Assembly (NCBI RefSeq): GCF_019670105.1
Contig: NZ_AP023032.1
Location: forward strand, 3,404,972-3,468,971
Reading direction: 5' to 3'
Length of the DNA stretch: 64,000 nt
Source of the DNA: Agarivorans albus
GTDB lineage: Bacteria; Pseudomonadota; Gammaproteobacteria; Enterobacterales; Celerinatantimonadaceae
In this document: positions 8,733 to 17,347 of the stretch, piece by piece
Position numbering within the stretch: the stretch's first letter is position 1
Layout: each line of letters begins with the position of its first letter
Translations under genes and position numbers: made by a program
Notes under the pieces: generated by a model
The model's input: the letters and a program-made list of their open reading frames with translations, nothing else
Told to the model about the DNA's origin: nothing
Databases searched by the model: none

Positions 8733-9692
8733 ATGAATAAATTTTCTAGCGACAAAATTTCTGTAGGTATTAGTAGCTGCTTATTAGGTGAAGAAGTGCG
8801 CTACGATGGCGGACACAAACAATCGCGCTTTTGTCGCATCGAATTAGCCAAGTATTTTGATTTTGAGCCCACTTGCCCAGAAATGGCTATAGGCATGGGC
8901 ACCCCAAGAAAAACCATTCGTTTAGTTCAGCAAGAAGACGTTATAAGCATTCAAGCCAGTGACGGCAGCTTTGATGTTACCGAAAAAATGCAACAATACG
9001 CTAAGCGTCGCTTACCACAACTTAGCCATCATAGCGGTTACGTTGTATGTGCAAAGTCTCCTAGCTGCGGTATGGAACGAGTCAGTGTTTATTCACCGGC
9101 TAAAAACAACGCCACCAAAGACGGTGTTGGTATATTTACCGCCGAGTTAATGAAAGCTTATCCTTTATTGCCAGTTGAAGAAGACGGCCGTTTAAATGAC
9201 CCTGTACTGCGCGAAAACTTTGTTAATCGTGTATTTGCTTATCACCAATGGAAAAAGCTTGAGCACGAAGGCTTTACCGTGGCTAAAGTGCAGGATTTTC
9301 ACGCTAAATATAAATACTTATTGATGGCGCACCACCCTGCCAAATACCGCGAACTGGGCCCCTTATTAGCCAACATTAGCAGTAATCAAGACCTAGAAGG
9401 TTTCGCTAGTTATATCAAAGGTTTTATGGAAATTTTGAAACATAACTGCAGCCGCAAAAACCACTGTAATGTATTACAACACTTGCAAGGTTACTTTAAG
9501 CGAGAAATCACAGCCCAACAACGTGAAGAACTGGCCGAACGTATTCATGAATATCGCGAAGGTTTATTGCCTTTACTGGTGCCAATTAGCCTTATTCAGC
9601 ACTACTTGCGAGAGCATCCGAACCACTATGTTGCGAAGCAAGCTTACCTAGCCCCTCACCCCAATGAGCTAAAGCTACGTTACAGTTTATAA
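8733..9692 (+). CDS. DUF523-DUF1722 fusion protein (YbgA/TudS-like)
   Basis: A 319-residue cytosolic protein with two domains. Residues about 10-155 are DUF523, the family of the thiouracil desulfurase TudS. The three cysteines that hold the [4Fe-4S] cluster in such enzymes are visible as C16 (SSCLLG), C48 (PTCPEM) and C112 (SPSCGM). Residues about 180-310 are DUF1722 (YbgA), marked by KYKYLLMAHHPAKYRELG, HCNVLQHLQGYFK and the HPNHYVAKQAYLAPHP ending. The fused architecture is widespread, but its physiological role is not settled; sulfur removal from modified bases is an inference from the N-terminal family. A strong terminator follows. Confidence 0.85.
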   Translation: MNKFSSDKISVGISSCLLGEEVRYDGGHKQSRFCRIELAKYFDFEPTCPEMAIGMGTPRKTIRLVQQEDVISIQASDGSFDVTEKMQQYAKRRLPQLSHHSGYVVCAKSPSCGMERVSVYSPAKNNATKDGVGIFTAELMKAYPLLPVEEDGRLNDPVLRENFVNRVFAYHQWKKLEHEGFTVAKVQDFHAKYKYLLMAHHPAKYRELGPLLANISSNQDLEGFASYIKGFMEILKHNCSRKNHCNVLQHLQGYFKREITAQQREELAERIHEYREGLLPLLVPISLIQHYLREHPNHYVAKQAYLAPHPNELKLRYSL

Positions 9693-9714
9693 TATTTCCT
9701 AACTGCAATTGTTT

Positions 9715-9742
9715 GCCCAATCATTACTGATTGGGCTTTTTT
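9715..9742 (+). terminator. Rho-independent terminator after the DUF523-DUF1722 gene
   Basis: Perfect 9-bp stem (9715-9723 with 9728-9736), 4-nt loop, then six T residues. Confidence 0.9.
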
Positions 9743-9901
9743 AACTATCCCAATCAATAAATTCTCAACTTACATATTGTTACTCATTGCCAGCAAATAC
9801 TGTGCTAAATTAGCGCCATTCGCCAAAAAAACTATACTCAAAGGCGAAACATTAAAACTAGACGACGCAAAATTTAGACTAAACGCTAACAAGAGAAAAA
9901 T

Positions 9902-10876
9902 ATGAATAATATATTTAAGCTATCACTTATTGCCTCGTTAACCCTTGGGCTTACCGCCTGTGGTAGCGATGACTCCGACACTCAACCCACTACAGCATTG
10001 GTCTCCTTTTCCATCGCAGACGCACCTGTCGATAGCGCCCAAGAAGTAAATGTAAGCTACGCTTCGTTAACCTTAAAGCGTACTGACCAAGGTGATATCG
10101 AATTACCGATTGAAGATGAAAATGGCGATCCAATAAGCATCAACTTACTTGATTACCAAAATGGTGACAGCCTGTTAGTGCTAAGCGATGCAGAATTACC
10201 AATAGGCGAATACAGCGAATTAATCATTAACACCTACGAATGCCCACAAAATCAAAATGGTGATACTCAACACTGCAACGTAGTAGAAGAATCAAATGCA
10301 GTACTACCGTTAAAAACGCCAAGTAATAAACTTCGTTTAGGTGGCTTTACAGTAACTACAGAGGGAACTCAGGCCTATACTATCGACTTTAACTTGAGAA
10401 AATCGTTAGTGAGCACCGCTGGCGGCGCTAGCTACAACTTAAAACCTCATGGCGTAACTATTATTGACAATACCACAGTTGGCAATGTCTCGGGCACTGT
10501 AGACCCAAACCTTCTCTCTGCAGGTGAATGTGTCGCTGACACAGGGAATGTTGTTTACCTTTACACCAGCCCTATTGCTGAAGAGTCTGTACTTGGTGAT
10601 GAGTTTGATCCAGAAATAGACACCGAGGTTCCCGCGAATGTCGTTCAGCCTTACGCTTCGAAAATGGTTCAACTAGATAGTGAAACTGGTGAATACTCCT
10701 ACAGTTTTGCTCACTTACCTGCTGCGGACTATTTACTGGCGTTTAGTTGTAGTGCGATAGATGATGACCCAGAAATTTATGATGCTGTAATGATTGCAGA
10801 CCCAAGTGAGCAGCAGGCCACTATCTCTGTAGTATCAGGCGAAACAACTGAATATAACTTTGTAGAAAACATCTAA
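9902..10876 (+). CDS. DUF4382 domain lipoprotein
   Basis: A 324-residue lipoprotein. The signal peptide ends in the lipobox LTAC, with the acylated Cys at residue 20, followed by the acidic linker GSDDSD. The segment from about 33 to 190 (SFSIADAPVDSAQEVNVSYASLTLKR and on) has the DUF4382 pattern. This all-beta domain is found in cell-surface lipoproteins of marine bacteria and its function is unknown. The C-terminal half resembles a carboxypeptidase-like regulatory beta sandwich (GNVSGTV; YSFAHLPAADYLLAF). The protein is very acidic, as is common for exported marine proteins. It stands alone between terminators. Confidence 0.85.
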   Translation: MNNIFKLSLIASLTLGLTACGSDDSDTQPTTALVSFSIADAPVDSAQEVNVSYASLTLKRTDQGDIELPIEDENGDPISINLLDYQNGDSLLVLSDAELPIGEYSELIINTYECPQNQNGDTQHCNVVEESNAVLPLKTPSNKLRLGGFTVTTEGTQAYTIDFNLRKSLVSTAGGASYNLKPHGVTIIDNTTVGNVSGTVDPNLLSAGECVADTGNVVYLYTSPIAEESVLGDEFDPEIDTEVPANVVQPYASKMVQLDSETGEYSYSFAHLPAADYLLAFSCSAIDDDPEIYDAVMIADPSEQQATISVVSGETTEYNFVENI

Positions 10877-10887
10877 TCCCCAAGAAA

Positions 10888-10921
10888 TGCACTTATAAGC
10901 TTACCGAGGCTTGTAAGTGCA
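10888..10921 (+). terminator. Hairpin between convergent genes
   Basis: A 13-bp stem with one wobble pair (10888-10900 with 10909-10921) and an 8-nt loop. Only a short T run follows, so it is a probable but not strong terminator for the DUF4382 gene. Confidence 0.5.
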
Positions 10922-10960
10922 TCACACTTTTACAGTTTAACTTCACTAAATATTCAGCTG

Positions 10961-11860
10961 CTAGGTAGAAACAAAGTCTTCTAGCTGCTGATGGCTTAAA
11001 AAGCCTGAAGCAGCGCCCGCTTCTCCAATTTTGTAAGACGCAAACAGCATCGCCCGGCTGAGCGCTTTTTCTGGGTTACTTTCTAACAAGTAGTAATGTA
11101 AAAAACATGAAAATAACGCATCTCCAGCACCAATAGTATTAAGCACGGGTCGTGTTGTTGTCGCGGGAAAATGTTGAATGGAATTTGCCTGTTGGGTATA
11201 CAGCAAAGCACCGTTGCTGCCTAATCCCATCACAATAACCGAGTTGTGATAACGCTCCACCAACTGCCAAATAAACTGATGATAGTCACCACTTACTTGC
11301 TCGTCACTCAAAAACAGCACATCGGCCATGGCAAGAAATTGCTGGTTATATTCGTCTTCAATGTTACCTAGGGTATGTACATCGGTAGCAATTAGTTTGC
11401 CAGCTTGCTTAGCCAGCTCTAGCATTGGCCGGGCAAAATTAATGTTACAAGCAACAACTGCGTCGCTATGTATAAGCTGTTTCTTAAAGCCTTGTTCCGA
11501 GTATCTGCGTTGCTGAATATCTTTCAGGTCTACATGTATTTGCCGCCGCCCCTCTGGGTCATACAAAATGACCGACTGTGGTGTATCTTGCATAGTTAGC
11601 TCAAAACAAGGTTTAACTTTCGGTATTTGAGCTATGGCTTGTTGCACTTGCTCTCCTGCCATATCGGGTGCCAGCAGCGTGCATAAGTCAACCTCATCAC
11701 CCAGGGTAGCAAGCGCTTTAGCCACATTAAATGCCACTCCAGACACACTGCTTTGAATACCGTCGAAAGGGTAAGTCACTGGGTAGTAGTGTTGAGGAAA
11801 TCCTTCAATTTTTAAGGTGGTCTCAATATTGACTAAACCAGCAACCAAAATACGTGTCAT
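10961..11860 (-). CDS. PfkB-family sugar kinase
   Basis: A 299-residue cytosolic ATP-dependent kinase of the ribokinase/PfkB family. It has the N-terminal substrate region (SSVSGVAFNVAKALATLG) and the C-terminal catalytic signature NTIGAGDALFSCFL, whose Asp is the base and whose glycines form the anion hole. Length is normal. The substrate cannot be assigned: no sugar transporter or catabolic gene lies beside it. It is divergent from sigZ with about 200 bp between, and converges on the DUF4382 gene. Confidence 0.88.
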   Translation of the reverse strand: MTRILVAGLVNIETTLKIEGFPQHYYPVTYPFDGIQSSVSGVAFNVAKALATLGDEVDLCTLLAPDMAGEQVQQAIAQIPKVKPCFELTMQDTPQSVILYDPEGRRQIHVDLKDIQQRRYSEQGFKKQLIHSDAVVACNINFARPMLELAKQAGKLIATDVHTLGNIEDEYNQQFLAMADVLFLSDEQVSGDYHQFIWQLVERYHNSVIVMGLGSNGALLYTQQANSIQHFPATTTRPVLNTIGAGDALFSCFLHYYLLESNPEKALSRAMLFASYKIGEAGAASGFLSHQQLEDFVST

Positions 11861-12062
11861 AAAGCTAACTCATTGAATATGCGTGATGAATAACGCTAAC
11901 ACATCAATAAGTAACAACAAGCTTAAATGCTCGATAGAGCGACCCAAGTATTTTTTTGTTGCCTGCAGGCTTAATAAAAATCAGAAAGTTTTGCGTCTTT
12001 TAGTGAATTGCTTAGTCTTACTAAAAGTAATCAAAGATTTTTAACCTTGAGACCCTGTTTGT

Positions 12063-12602
12063 ATGATATCTGAATGGCAAAACCACAAAGCCCAGCTTAG
12101 AAGCTATGTTAGCAAGCGGATAAATGACAGCCACGCTGTCGATGACATCTTGCAAGATGTTTACATCAAGGCCAGTAGCAATTTGCATCAACTTAAGTCA
12201 AAGGGCAGCTTAAAAGGCTGGTTATATCGTATCGCCCATAACACCATTATGGATTTTTATCGCCAGCAGAAACCCTATGAAGAATTGCCTGAAGACTTGG
12301 TCGCAGAAGATAACGATAGCGGTAGTCTAGCCCGTAAAGAGTTAGCAGAGTGCCTGCGCCCTCTCATCGATGAACTGCCCGAAAAATACGGCACACCGCT
12401 TCGTTTAGCTGAGTTAGAAGGTTACTCACAACAAAGTATCGCCGAACAGCTCGGTTTATCGCTCTCTGGCGCTAAAAGCCGAGTACAAAGAAGCCGAGTG
12501 AAGTTTAGAGAACAAATGATGGCTTGCTGTGACTTTGAAGTAGGACAAGAGGGCATCACCGACTACTCCCCAAAAAAGACAAGCTCATCGACTAAATGTT
12601 AA
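12063..12602 (+). CDS. sigZ: ECF RNA polymerase sigma factor SigZ
   Basis: A 179-residue ECF sigma factor. Region 2 (VDDILQDVYIKAS...GWLYRIAHNTIMDFYRQ) recognises the -10 element. Region 4 (LPEKYGTPLRLAELEGYSQQSIAEQLGLSLSGAKSRVQRSR) holds the helix-turn-helix for -35. The C-terminal tail MACCDFEVGQEGITDY matches the Cys-containing tail of the SigZ group. No anti-sigma factor is next to it, so control may depend on the Cys tail or on expression. It starts a likely operon with the glutathione synthetase gene 72 bp downstream, which suggests a link to thiol status. Its ribosome site is weak. Confidence 0.9.
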   Translation: MISEWQNHKAQLRSYVSKRINDSHAVDDILQDVYIKASSNLHQLKSKGSLKGWLYRIAHNTIMDFYRQQKPYEELPEDLVAEDNDSGSLARKELAECLRPLIDELPEKYGTPLRLAELEGYSQQSIAEQLGLSLSGAKSRVQRSRVKFREQMMACCDFEVGQEGITDYSPKKTSSSTKC

Positions 12603-12674
12603 ATGCTGTTTGTCTGCAACAAAGCGGTTAACAATCAAATTAATGCTCGCTCCCACGAGTACTCTGGAGAACAC

Positions 12675-14165
12675 ATGCCCAAACCAACGCGCCCTCTTAT
12701 TTCAGCTCAAATAATCCAAGAAATAACTGAATGGGCCATTATGCATGGCGTAGCTTTTCGTCAAGCCGATCACTCTGCCAGGCATTGTCCGTTTAGTATT
12801 GCGCCAATAACTATGCCGCATGAAGTATTCGAACGCCTGCATAGAGCCACATCTCTTATTACAAGGCTAATTAACAATGTGTCAGAAGATCACGACTTTC
12901 TTCAGTCGTCGCTCGCTAAAGTGGCAAAAGCAGAGCCCTTTTTTGAACGTTTATTAGCCCTGCACCAACAAGCCCATGGTGACTCAGCACATCGCTTATC
13001 ACCTGCTAGAAAACCGCTGCTAATAATGCGTACCGATTTTATGGACGACCGACAACATGGTCCAAAAGTTATCGAGTTTAATGGTATTGCTGCAGGCATG
13101 GCGCCGTTTGGCCAACGCGCAACAGAGCTGCATGCTTTTATACAAAATCAATGGCCTCAGCTTTACCAAACCTACCTAGAAGATAAGCACGCCTCACCAG
13201 CAGAAAACCAAGCTATTGAACAGCTCGCCCTTGCGATCGTTAAAGCTGCAAACAGCATTAAAGCAAGCTTTGAATCACGTGCTCAAGCTTCTTTAGACGG
13301 TTTAGCGAGTAAACCAACTTTCTTAATGGTGATACAAGAAAATGAAGACAATGTGTACGACCAACATCTTCTGGAACTAGCTCTACAGAAACAAGGGATT
13401 CGCACCCTAAGGCGCACCTTCGAGCAACTTAGTACCCAATTATCCAGCGGCGATAATCAACGCCTACTGTTAAAGGACGTAGGCGCTATTGATGTGGTAT
13501 ATCTTAGAGCCGGTTACCAATACGCTGACTACTACTCAACAACACGCAGCGAAAGAGTTTGCTGCGAAACCCTTAGCCAAACTAGGCTATTTATCGAGCA
13601 ACACAAAGTAGCCGTAAACGCCACGTTTAGCCAGCAACTCGCCACCAGTAAAACCATGCAAATGCTCCTAACAACCATGCCAGCAGAAGACTATGCCCGC
13701 TGGGGGTTAAACCTAGATGATGCCAAGCTAATCAAAAGTGTCTTGGCAGATATGAAGCCAATAAACCAAGCAACCATCGGCTGGTTTAATAGGCAGGCAG
13801 ATAAGCAAGAATGGGTACTAAAAAACCAAGGAGAAGGTGGTGGACATTGCGTTTTTGGTGAAGAAATAGCTAATAAACTTGAACAGTTAGCCCCTCATGA
13901 GTATGACGCTTGGGCTTTAATGCAGCGCTTATATCCACACGAACGCGAAGTCCCCACCATCGCAGTGCGTAATAGCACTCAAACCCACGTCGACGATCTG
14001 GTGAGCGAGATAGGCTTATTTAGTGCTTATTACGATGAAGAACCAGCAACACCGCTAAACGGATATGCTGGCTATCTTATTCGTAGTAAACCCGCGAGTG
14101 AGAACGAAGGCGGGATCCACAGCGGTAAAGGTATTTTAGATTCCTTGGTATTAAGTGACGCATAA
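12675..14165 (+). CDS. Eukaryotic-type glutathione synthetase
   Basis: A 496-residue ATP-grasp protein joining gamma-glutamylcysteine to glycine. It matches the eukaryotic glutathione synthetase family, not bacterial GshB. The substrate loop is KVIEFNGIAAG near residue 130. DVVYLRAGYQYADY corresponds to the VVYFRDGY segment of the human enzyme, and LKNQGEGGGHCVFGEE (near residue 386) to its KPQREGGGNNLYGEE glycine-rich loop. The end, GYLIRSKPASENEGGIHSG, matches the alanine/glycine-rich lid. I chose the ATG at 12675 because of GGAG 8 nt upstream; a start at 12603 would abut sigZ. It lies behind sigZ and before a C-S lyase. Confidence 0.88.
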   Translation: MPKPTRPLISAQIIQEITEWAIMHGVAFRQADHSARHCPFSIAPITMPHEVFERLHRATSLITRLINNVSEDHDFLQSSLAKVAKAEPFFERLLALHQQAHGDSAHRLSPARKPLLIMRTDFMDDRQHGPKVIEFNGIAAGMAPFGQRATELHAFIQNQWPQLYQTYLEDKHASPAENQAIEQLALAIVKAANSIKASFESRAQASLDGLASKPTFLMVIQENEDNVYDQHLLELALQKQGIRTLRRTFEQLSTQLSSGDNQRLLLKDVGAIDVVYLRAGYQYADYYSTTRSERVCCETLSQTRLFIEQHKVAVNATFSQQLATSKTMQMLLTTMPAEDYARWGLNLDDAKLIKSVLADMKPINQATIGWFNRQADKQEWVLKNQGEGGGHCVFGEEIANKLEQLAPHEYDAWALMQRLYPHEREVPTIAVRNSTQTHVDDLVSEIGLFSAYYDEEPATPLNGYAGYLIRSKPASENEGGIHSGKGILDSLVLSDA

Positions 14166-14223
14166 GCTAAAAACTTGCGTCTTTTTGGTTAAGGCTGCGT
14201 CCTAACACTATCAACCTAAATCA

Positions 14224-15411
14224 ATGGAAAACTTAATGTTTCAAACCACCCCGAGCCACCAAGGTATTAGCGACAAATTCATTAAGCATGATAGTAAAAT
14301 GCTAAAGCAAATTTATGGCAGCGACCAGCTGACACCTTACTGGATAGCCGATATGGATTTCCCCATTGCCTCTCCAATTAGCCAAGCTATGCAGCAATTA
14401 GTAAACCGTGAGCAATACTCTTACGAATTTGATTCACAAACCGTATTTAAGGCGATTGCTCATTGGAATCAACAGCGCCACCAGCTTGACCTAAACCCTA
14501 ATCATTTTGTGCAAGTTCCAGGGGTACTCAGCGCAATAGCATTGCTAATTCGCGACTTTACTCAAGAAGGCGACGGCGTATTAATTCAAACTCCGGTGTA
14601 CCACCAATTTCGCCGTTTAATTGAATCTGCCGGACGCAAAGCTGTGACTAGCCCGCTTAAGCTAGAGGGAGATCGTTACCTATTTGATTACCAAGATTTT
14701 GAGCAACAGCTAAGCAGCGGCAAAGTGCGCATGGTGTTGTTATGTAACCCTCATAATCCGGTAGGTAGAGTGTGGACTAAACAAGAGTTGCAACAGTTAG
14801 TTACCATTGCCAAAAAGTACCAGGTAATGATTATAAGTGATGAAGTTCATGCCGATATCGTGTTTGAAGGTGCAAGATTCACCAGCATGGCCTCGTTAAA
14901 CTACGACAACAGCCTCACCATTATTGGCTCCCCCGCTAAAAACTTTGGCTTAAATAGCATTGCTAATGGCTATATCTATAGTGATAACCAAGCCTTACGA
15001 GAAAAAATCAAAGCAAGCTCGGTGTCTATGTCACTAGACCACGGCAATGCATTTAGTTTGTATGCCACCATTGCAGCCTACCAGCATGGCAAAGAGTGGT
15101 TCGAAAAGTTTTTGGCTTATACCCAAGAAGTAAGAAACTGGATTATGGCATTTATGGCCAAGGAACTCCCCCAAGTTAAAGCCTTTCTACCCGAAGGTAC
15201 CAATCAAATATGGTTTGATTTATCCGGCTTAAACTTAGCCCCAGAGCAATTAAAAGAGCTATTAAGCCAGCATGCTAAACTCGCGCTAACACCCGGCACC
15301 TGGTTTGGTGAAATAAACGAAAATTATTATCGGATGAACTTTGCCTCACCGTTAGAAAAAGTCCAAGCGTCACTGCAGCAACTCAAAACATCAATTAGCC
15401 AATATCGCTAA
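14224..15411 (+). CDS. MalY/PatB-type cystathionine beta-lyase (C-S lyase)
   Basis: A 395-residue fold-type-I PLP enzyme. The N-terminal YWIADMDFPIASPI motif is characteristic of the MalY/PatB group, which cleaves C-S bonds of cystathionine and related cysteine conjugates to give a thiol, pyruvate and ammonia. The PLP-binding Lys is in IGSPAKNFGLNS near residue 240, with CNPHNPVGR and SDEVHADI as further cofactor contacts. The ATG at 14236 is also possible, since GGAAA precedes it. Sitting 58 bp behind the glutathione synthetase gene, it may act on thiol conjugates, but that is inference. Confidence 0.87.
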   Translation: MENLMFQTTPSHQGISDKFIKHDSKMLKQIYGSDQLTPYWIADMDFPIASPISQAMQQLVNREQYSYEFDSQTVFKAIAHWNQQRHQLDLNPNHFVQVPGVLSAIALLIRDFTQEGDGVLIQTPVYHQFRRLIESAGRKAVTSPLKLEGDRYLFDYQDFEQQLSSGKVRMVLLCNPHNPVGRVWTKQELQQLVTIAKKYQVMIISDEVHADIVFEGARFTSMASLNYDNSLTIIGSPAKNFGLNSIANGYIYSDNQALREKIKASSVSMSLDHGNAFSLYATIAAYQHGKEWFEKFLAYTQEVRNWIMAFMAKELPQVKAFLPEGTNQIWFDLSGLNLAPEQLKELLSQHAKLALTPGTWFGEINENYYRMNFASPLEKVQASLQQLKTSISQYR

Positions 15412-15420
15412 TCATTTAGA

Positions 15421-15464
15421 TAAAGGCAGAGGCCGGCGATTAAAATTACCAAGCTCTGCCTTTA
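15421..15464. repeat. 11-bp inverted repeat downstream of the C-S lyase gene
   Basis: Arms 15421-15431 and 15454-15464 are perfectly complementary around a 22-nt loop. No T run follows, so it is an RNA hairpin of uncertain role, possibly a weak terminator or 3'-end stabiliser. Confidence 0.5.
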
Positions 15465-15479
15465 TGATGACTAAATAGC

Positions 15480-15516
15480 CAAACTGGCAAACTGGCAAAC
15501 TGGCAAACTGGCAAAC
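15480..15516. repeat. 8-bp tandem repeat (CAAACTGG, about 4.6 copies)
   Basis: Four exact copies of CAAACTGG followed by a partial CAAAC. They lie between the C-S lyase gene and the next gene, about 110 bp upstream of its start. Such tracts can vary in copy number by slippage. Confidence 0.9.
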
Positions 15517-15624
15517 AGCTAGAGAGGAAAGCTCTGAGCGTTTAAATAGTATTTTCTTTTTAATTAATAGCTTAGTGGTAGCTTTATTCACATAAAAAAG
15601 ACGCAAGCTCACTTAGGAATAAAG

Positions 15625-16320
15625 ATGGAAGAAAGCAAACTCTTCAAAAAAATATGGCGATTTAATGCCATTGTAATTATGTTAGTTGGAATTGTAGGTC
15701 TAGCGCTAAGCCTATTCGCTGCCATTACAATCTACCAAGACATTACACGTGATAGAAACGTAAGAAACATTGTTAATATTGAAGAAACACAGGAAGATAA
15801 AAAAAAGTGGCGGCTAGGAAATCTAATAAGCATTAATGGATCTAGCGTAATAATGGTCCCACTCTATTCAGAGCAAAATATAAGCACAGCGTCATACAGC
15901 AAGTCGGCATCGTCAACCAGAAACTACCTCTTCATTAATGTAGAAACAAATAGTAAGTATTGGTTATTTGATAAAAATGACTACTTGATAACAAGCATTC
16001 ATCAGTTACCAAATACTTCTTATTCAGAGCAAACCAAAGAAACTAAAGCCATTCTTTATTACGTGGTTAAGTCGGACACTAATAACAATAATTCGTTAAC
16101 ATCATCTGATCTAAAAACCGTAGCTATATCGAAGCCAAATGGCCAAGAGTACCTTGAATTACTAAAAGATATCGACTTTGTAAATGGATACAAAATTGTC
16201 GGCGAGCACTCTGTAATCATCGTGTTTCAACGCGACAATATCGCTTATTCGGCAACTATTAATTTAGACAATTTAACAGTCTCTAACGAGGAGCCATTGC
16301 CTAGCATGGAGCCCAAGTAA
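15625..16320 (+). CDS. Hypothetical membrane-anchored protein
   Basis: A 231-residue protein that I do not recognise. One hydrophobic segment near residues 14-40 (VIMLVGIVGLALSLFAAITIY) suggests an N-terminal membrane anchor. The remaining 190 residues, probably periplasmic, are rich in Ser, Asn, Thr and beta-forming residues. A partial pattern (YSATINLDNLTVS near the end) suggests a beta sheet. The gene is more AT-rich than its neighbours. It stands alone after a tandem repeat tract. It is a plausible expressed gene (length, start after GGAA), but its function is unknown. Confidence 0.65.
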   Translation: MEESKLFKKIWRFNAIVIMLVGIVGLALSLFAAITIYQDITRDRNVRNIVNIEETQEDKKKWRLGNLISINGSSVIMVPLYSEQNISTASYSKSASSTRNYLFINVETNSKYWLFDKNDYLITSIHQLPNTSYSEQTKETKAILYYVVKSDTNNNNSLTSSDLKTVAISKPNGQEYLELLKDIDFVNGYKIVGEHSVIIVFQRDNIAYSATINLDNLTVSNEEPLPSMEPK

Positions 16321-16370
16321 AACCCACCTTCGTATAAAAATTACTGTCGCTCAACGCTATATGCCAGCTA

Positions 16371-16396
16371 CAAAAAAGCCCGCTAAGTTGCGGGCT
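16371..16396 (-). terminator. Terminator after the S1-domain gene
   Basis: Perfect 7-bp GC-rich stem (16377-16383 with 16390-16396). On the minus strand it is followed directly by six T residues. Confidence 0.85.
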
Positions 16397-16420
16397 AATC
16401 TGGCTAATGAAAAACGCTCA

Positions 16421-17257
16421 CTATTCTTTGTCGTTTAACACTATGCCAGTTTTACTAATGGTGATTAAACCTTCTTTATAAAGCTTACCAATCGCTTTTT
16501 TAAAGGTACCTTTACTCACACCAAAAATAGCAGAAATGGCTTGCGGGGTACTTTTATCACTCAAGGCCAGGTAGCCTTGCTCTTCGCGAAGCTTAGCTAA
16601 AATGGTGTCGCCAATATCAATGGCTTTTTGTATGCCAATGGGCTCTAAACTTACGTCTAGCTTTTGGTCTTCTCGTACTTTTTGAATATAACCAGTACCA
16701 GCATAACCCGCGCGAATACGCTTAAACACTTGATCGTAATACAGTACGCCCCAGTGCTTGTTATTTACTACTGCTTTGTAACCTAGCTCAGTACGCCCAG
16801 CAACCAATAACTCAACTTTGTCGCCACGCTTATACTTGTGGTCTGACTTATCGATGTAACGATCGAGCTTATTGCTGGCGGTAATGCGTTGCTCATTGTC
16901 TAAGTAGACATACACTACGTAATGACGATCAACTTCCATTGGCTGCTGTTGCTCACCAAAAGGTAAGAACAAATCTTTGTCTAGGCCCCAATCGAGGAAG
17001 ATGCCAACATCGTTAATGTCCTTCACCTGCAAGTTAGCGCATTCGCCTACTTGCACCAAAGGCTTCTGTAAAGTCGCTAATAGATTACCTTGGCTATCTC
17101 GGTAAACAAATACCTCTATTTGCTGACCAATGCTTAAATCAGCAGGCAGCTCTTTGCTTGAAAGCAAAATATCACCGAACTCGCCACCTTCTAGGTAGGC
17201 ACCTAAGTCAGCCATTTCAATCACGGCTAGTTGATTAAGGCGTCCAATTTCTAGCAT
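16421..17257 (-). CDS. S1-domain RNA-binding protein (CvfB/YitL family)
   Basis: A 278-residue cytosolic protein made of several S1-like OB folds followed by a winged-helix domain (ISAIFGVSKGTFKKAIGKLYKEGLITI). This is the architecture of CvfB/YitL, RNA-binding proteins that affect virulence gene expression in staphylococci. The ATG at 17257 is preceded by AGAGAGA; an in-frame start 69 nt further upstream has no such site. Its molecular role in gammaproteobacteria is not established. It shares its strand with the chemoreceptor gene upstream, but an operon is unlikely to be functional. Confidence 0.87.
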   Translation of the reverse strand: MLEIGRLNQLAVIEMADLGAYLEGGEFGDILLSSKELPADLSIGQQIEVFVYRDSQGNLLATLQKPLVQVGECANLQVKDINDVGIFLDWGLDKDLFLPFGEQQQPMEVDRHYVVYVYLDNEQRITASNKLDRYIDKSDHKYKRGDKVELLVAGRTELGYKAVVNNKHWGVLYYDQVFKRIRAGYAGTGYIQKVREDQKLDVSLEPIGIQKAIDIGDTILAKLREEQGYLALSDKSTPQAISAIFGVSKGTFKKAIGKLYKEGLITISKTGIVLNDKE

Positions 17258-17347
17258 TTTATCTCTCTTTTCACATTCGATAAGCTCAGTATGAGCCAAT
17301 GCGCGAGTATAGCATGCAAAGGCCAAGATGCACTTGGCTTAATTGGC

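Noticed and set aside
15412-15612. 66-codon minus-strand frame after the C-S lyase
   Set aside because: Its protein is only the translated CAAACTGG repeat (CQFASLPVCQF) and low-complexity flanks.
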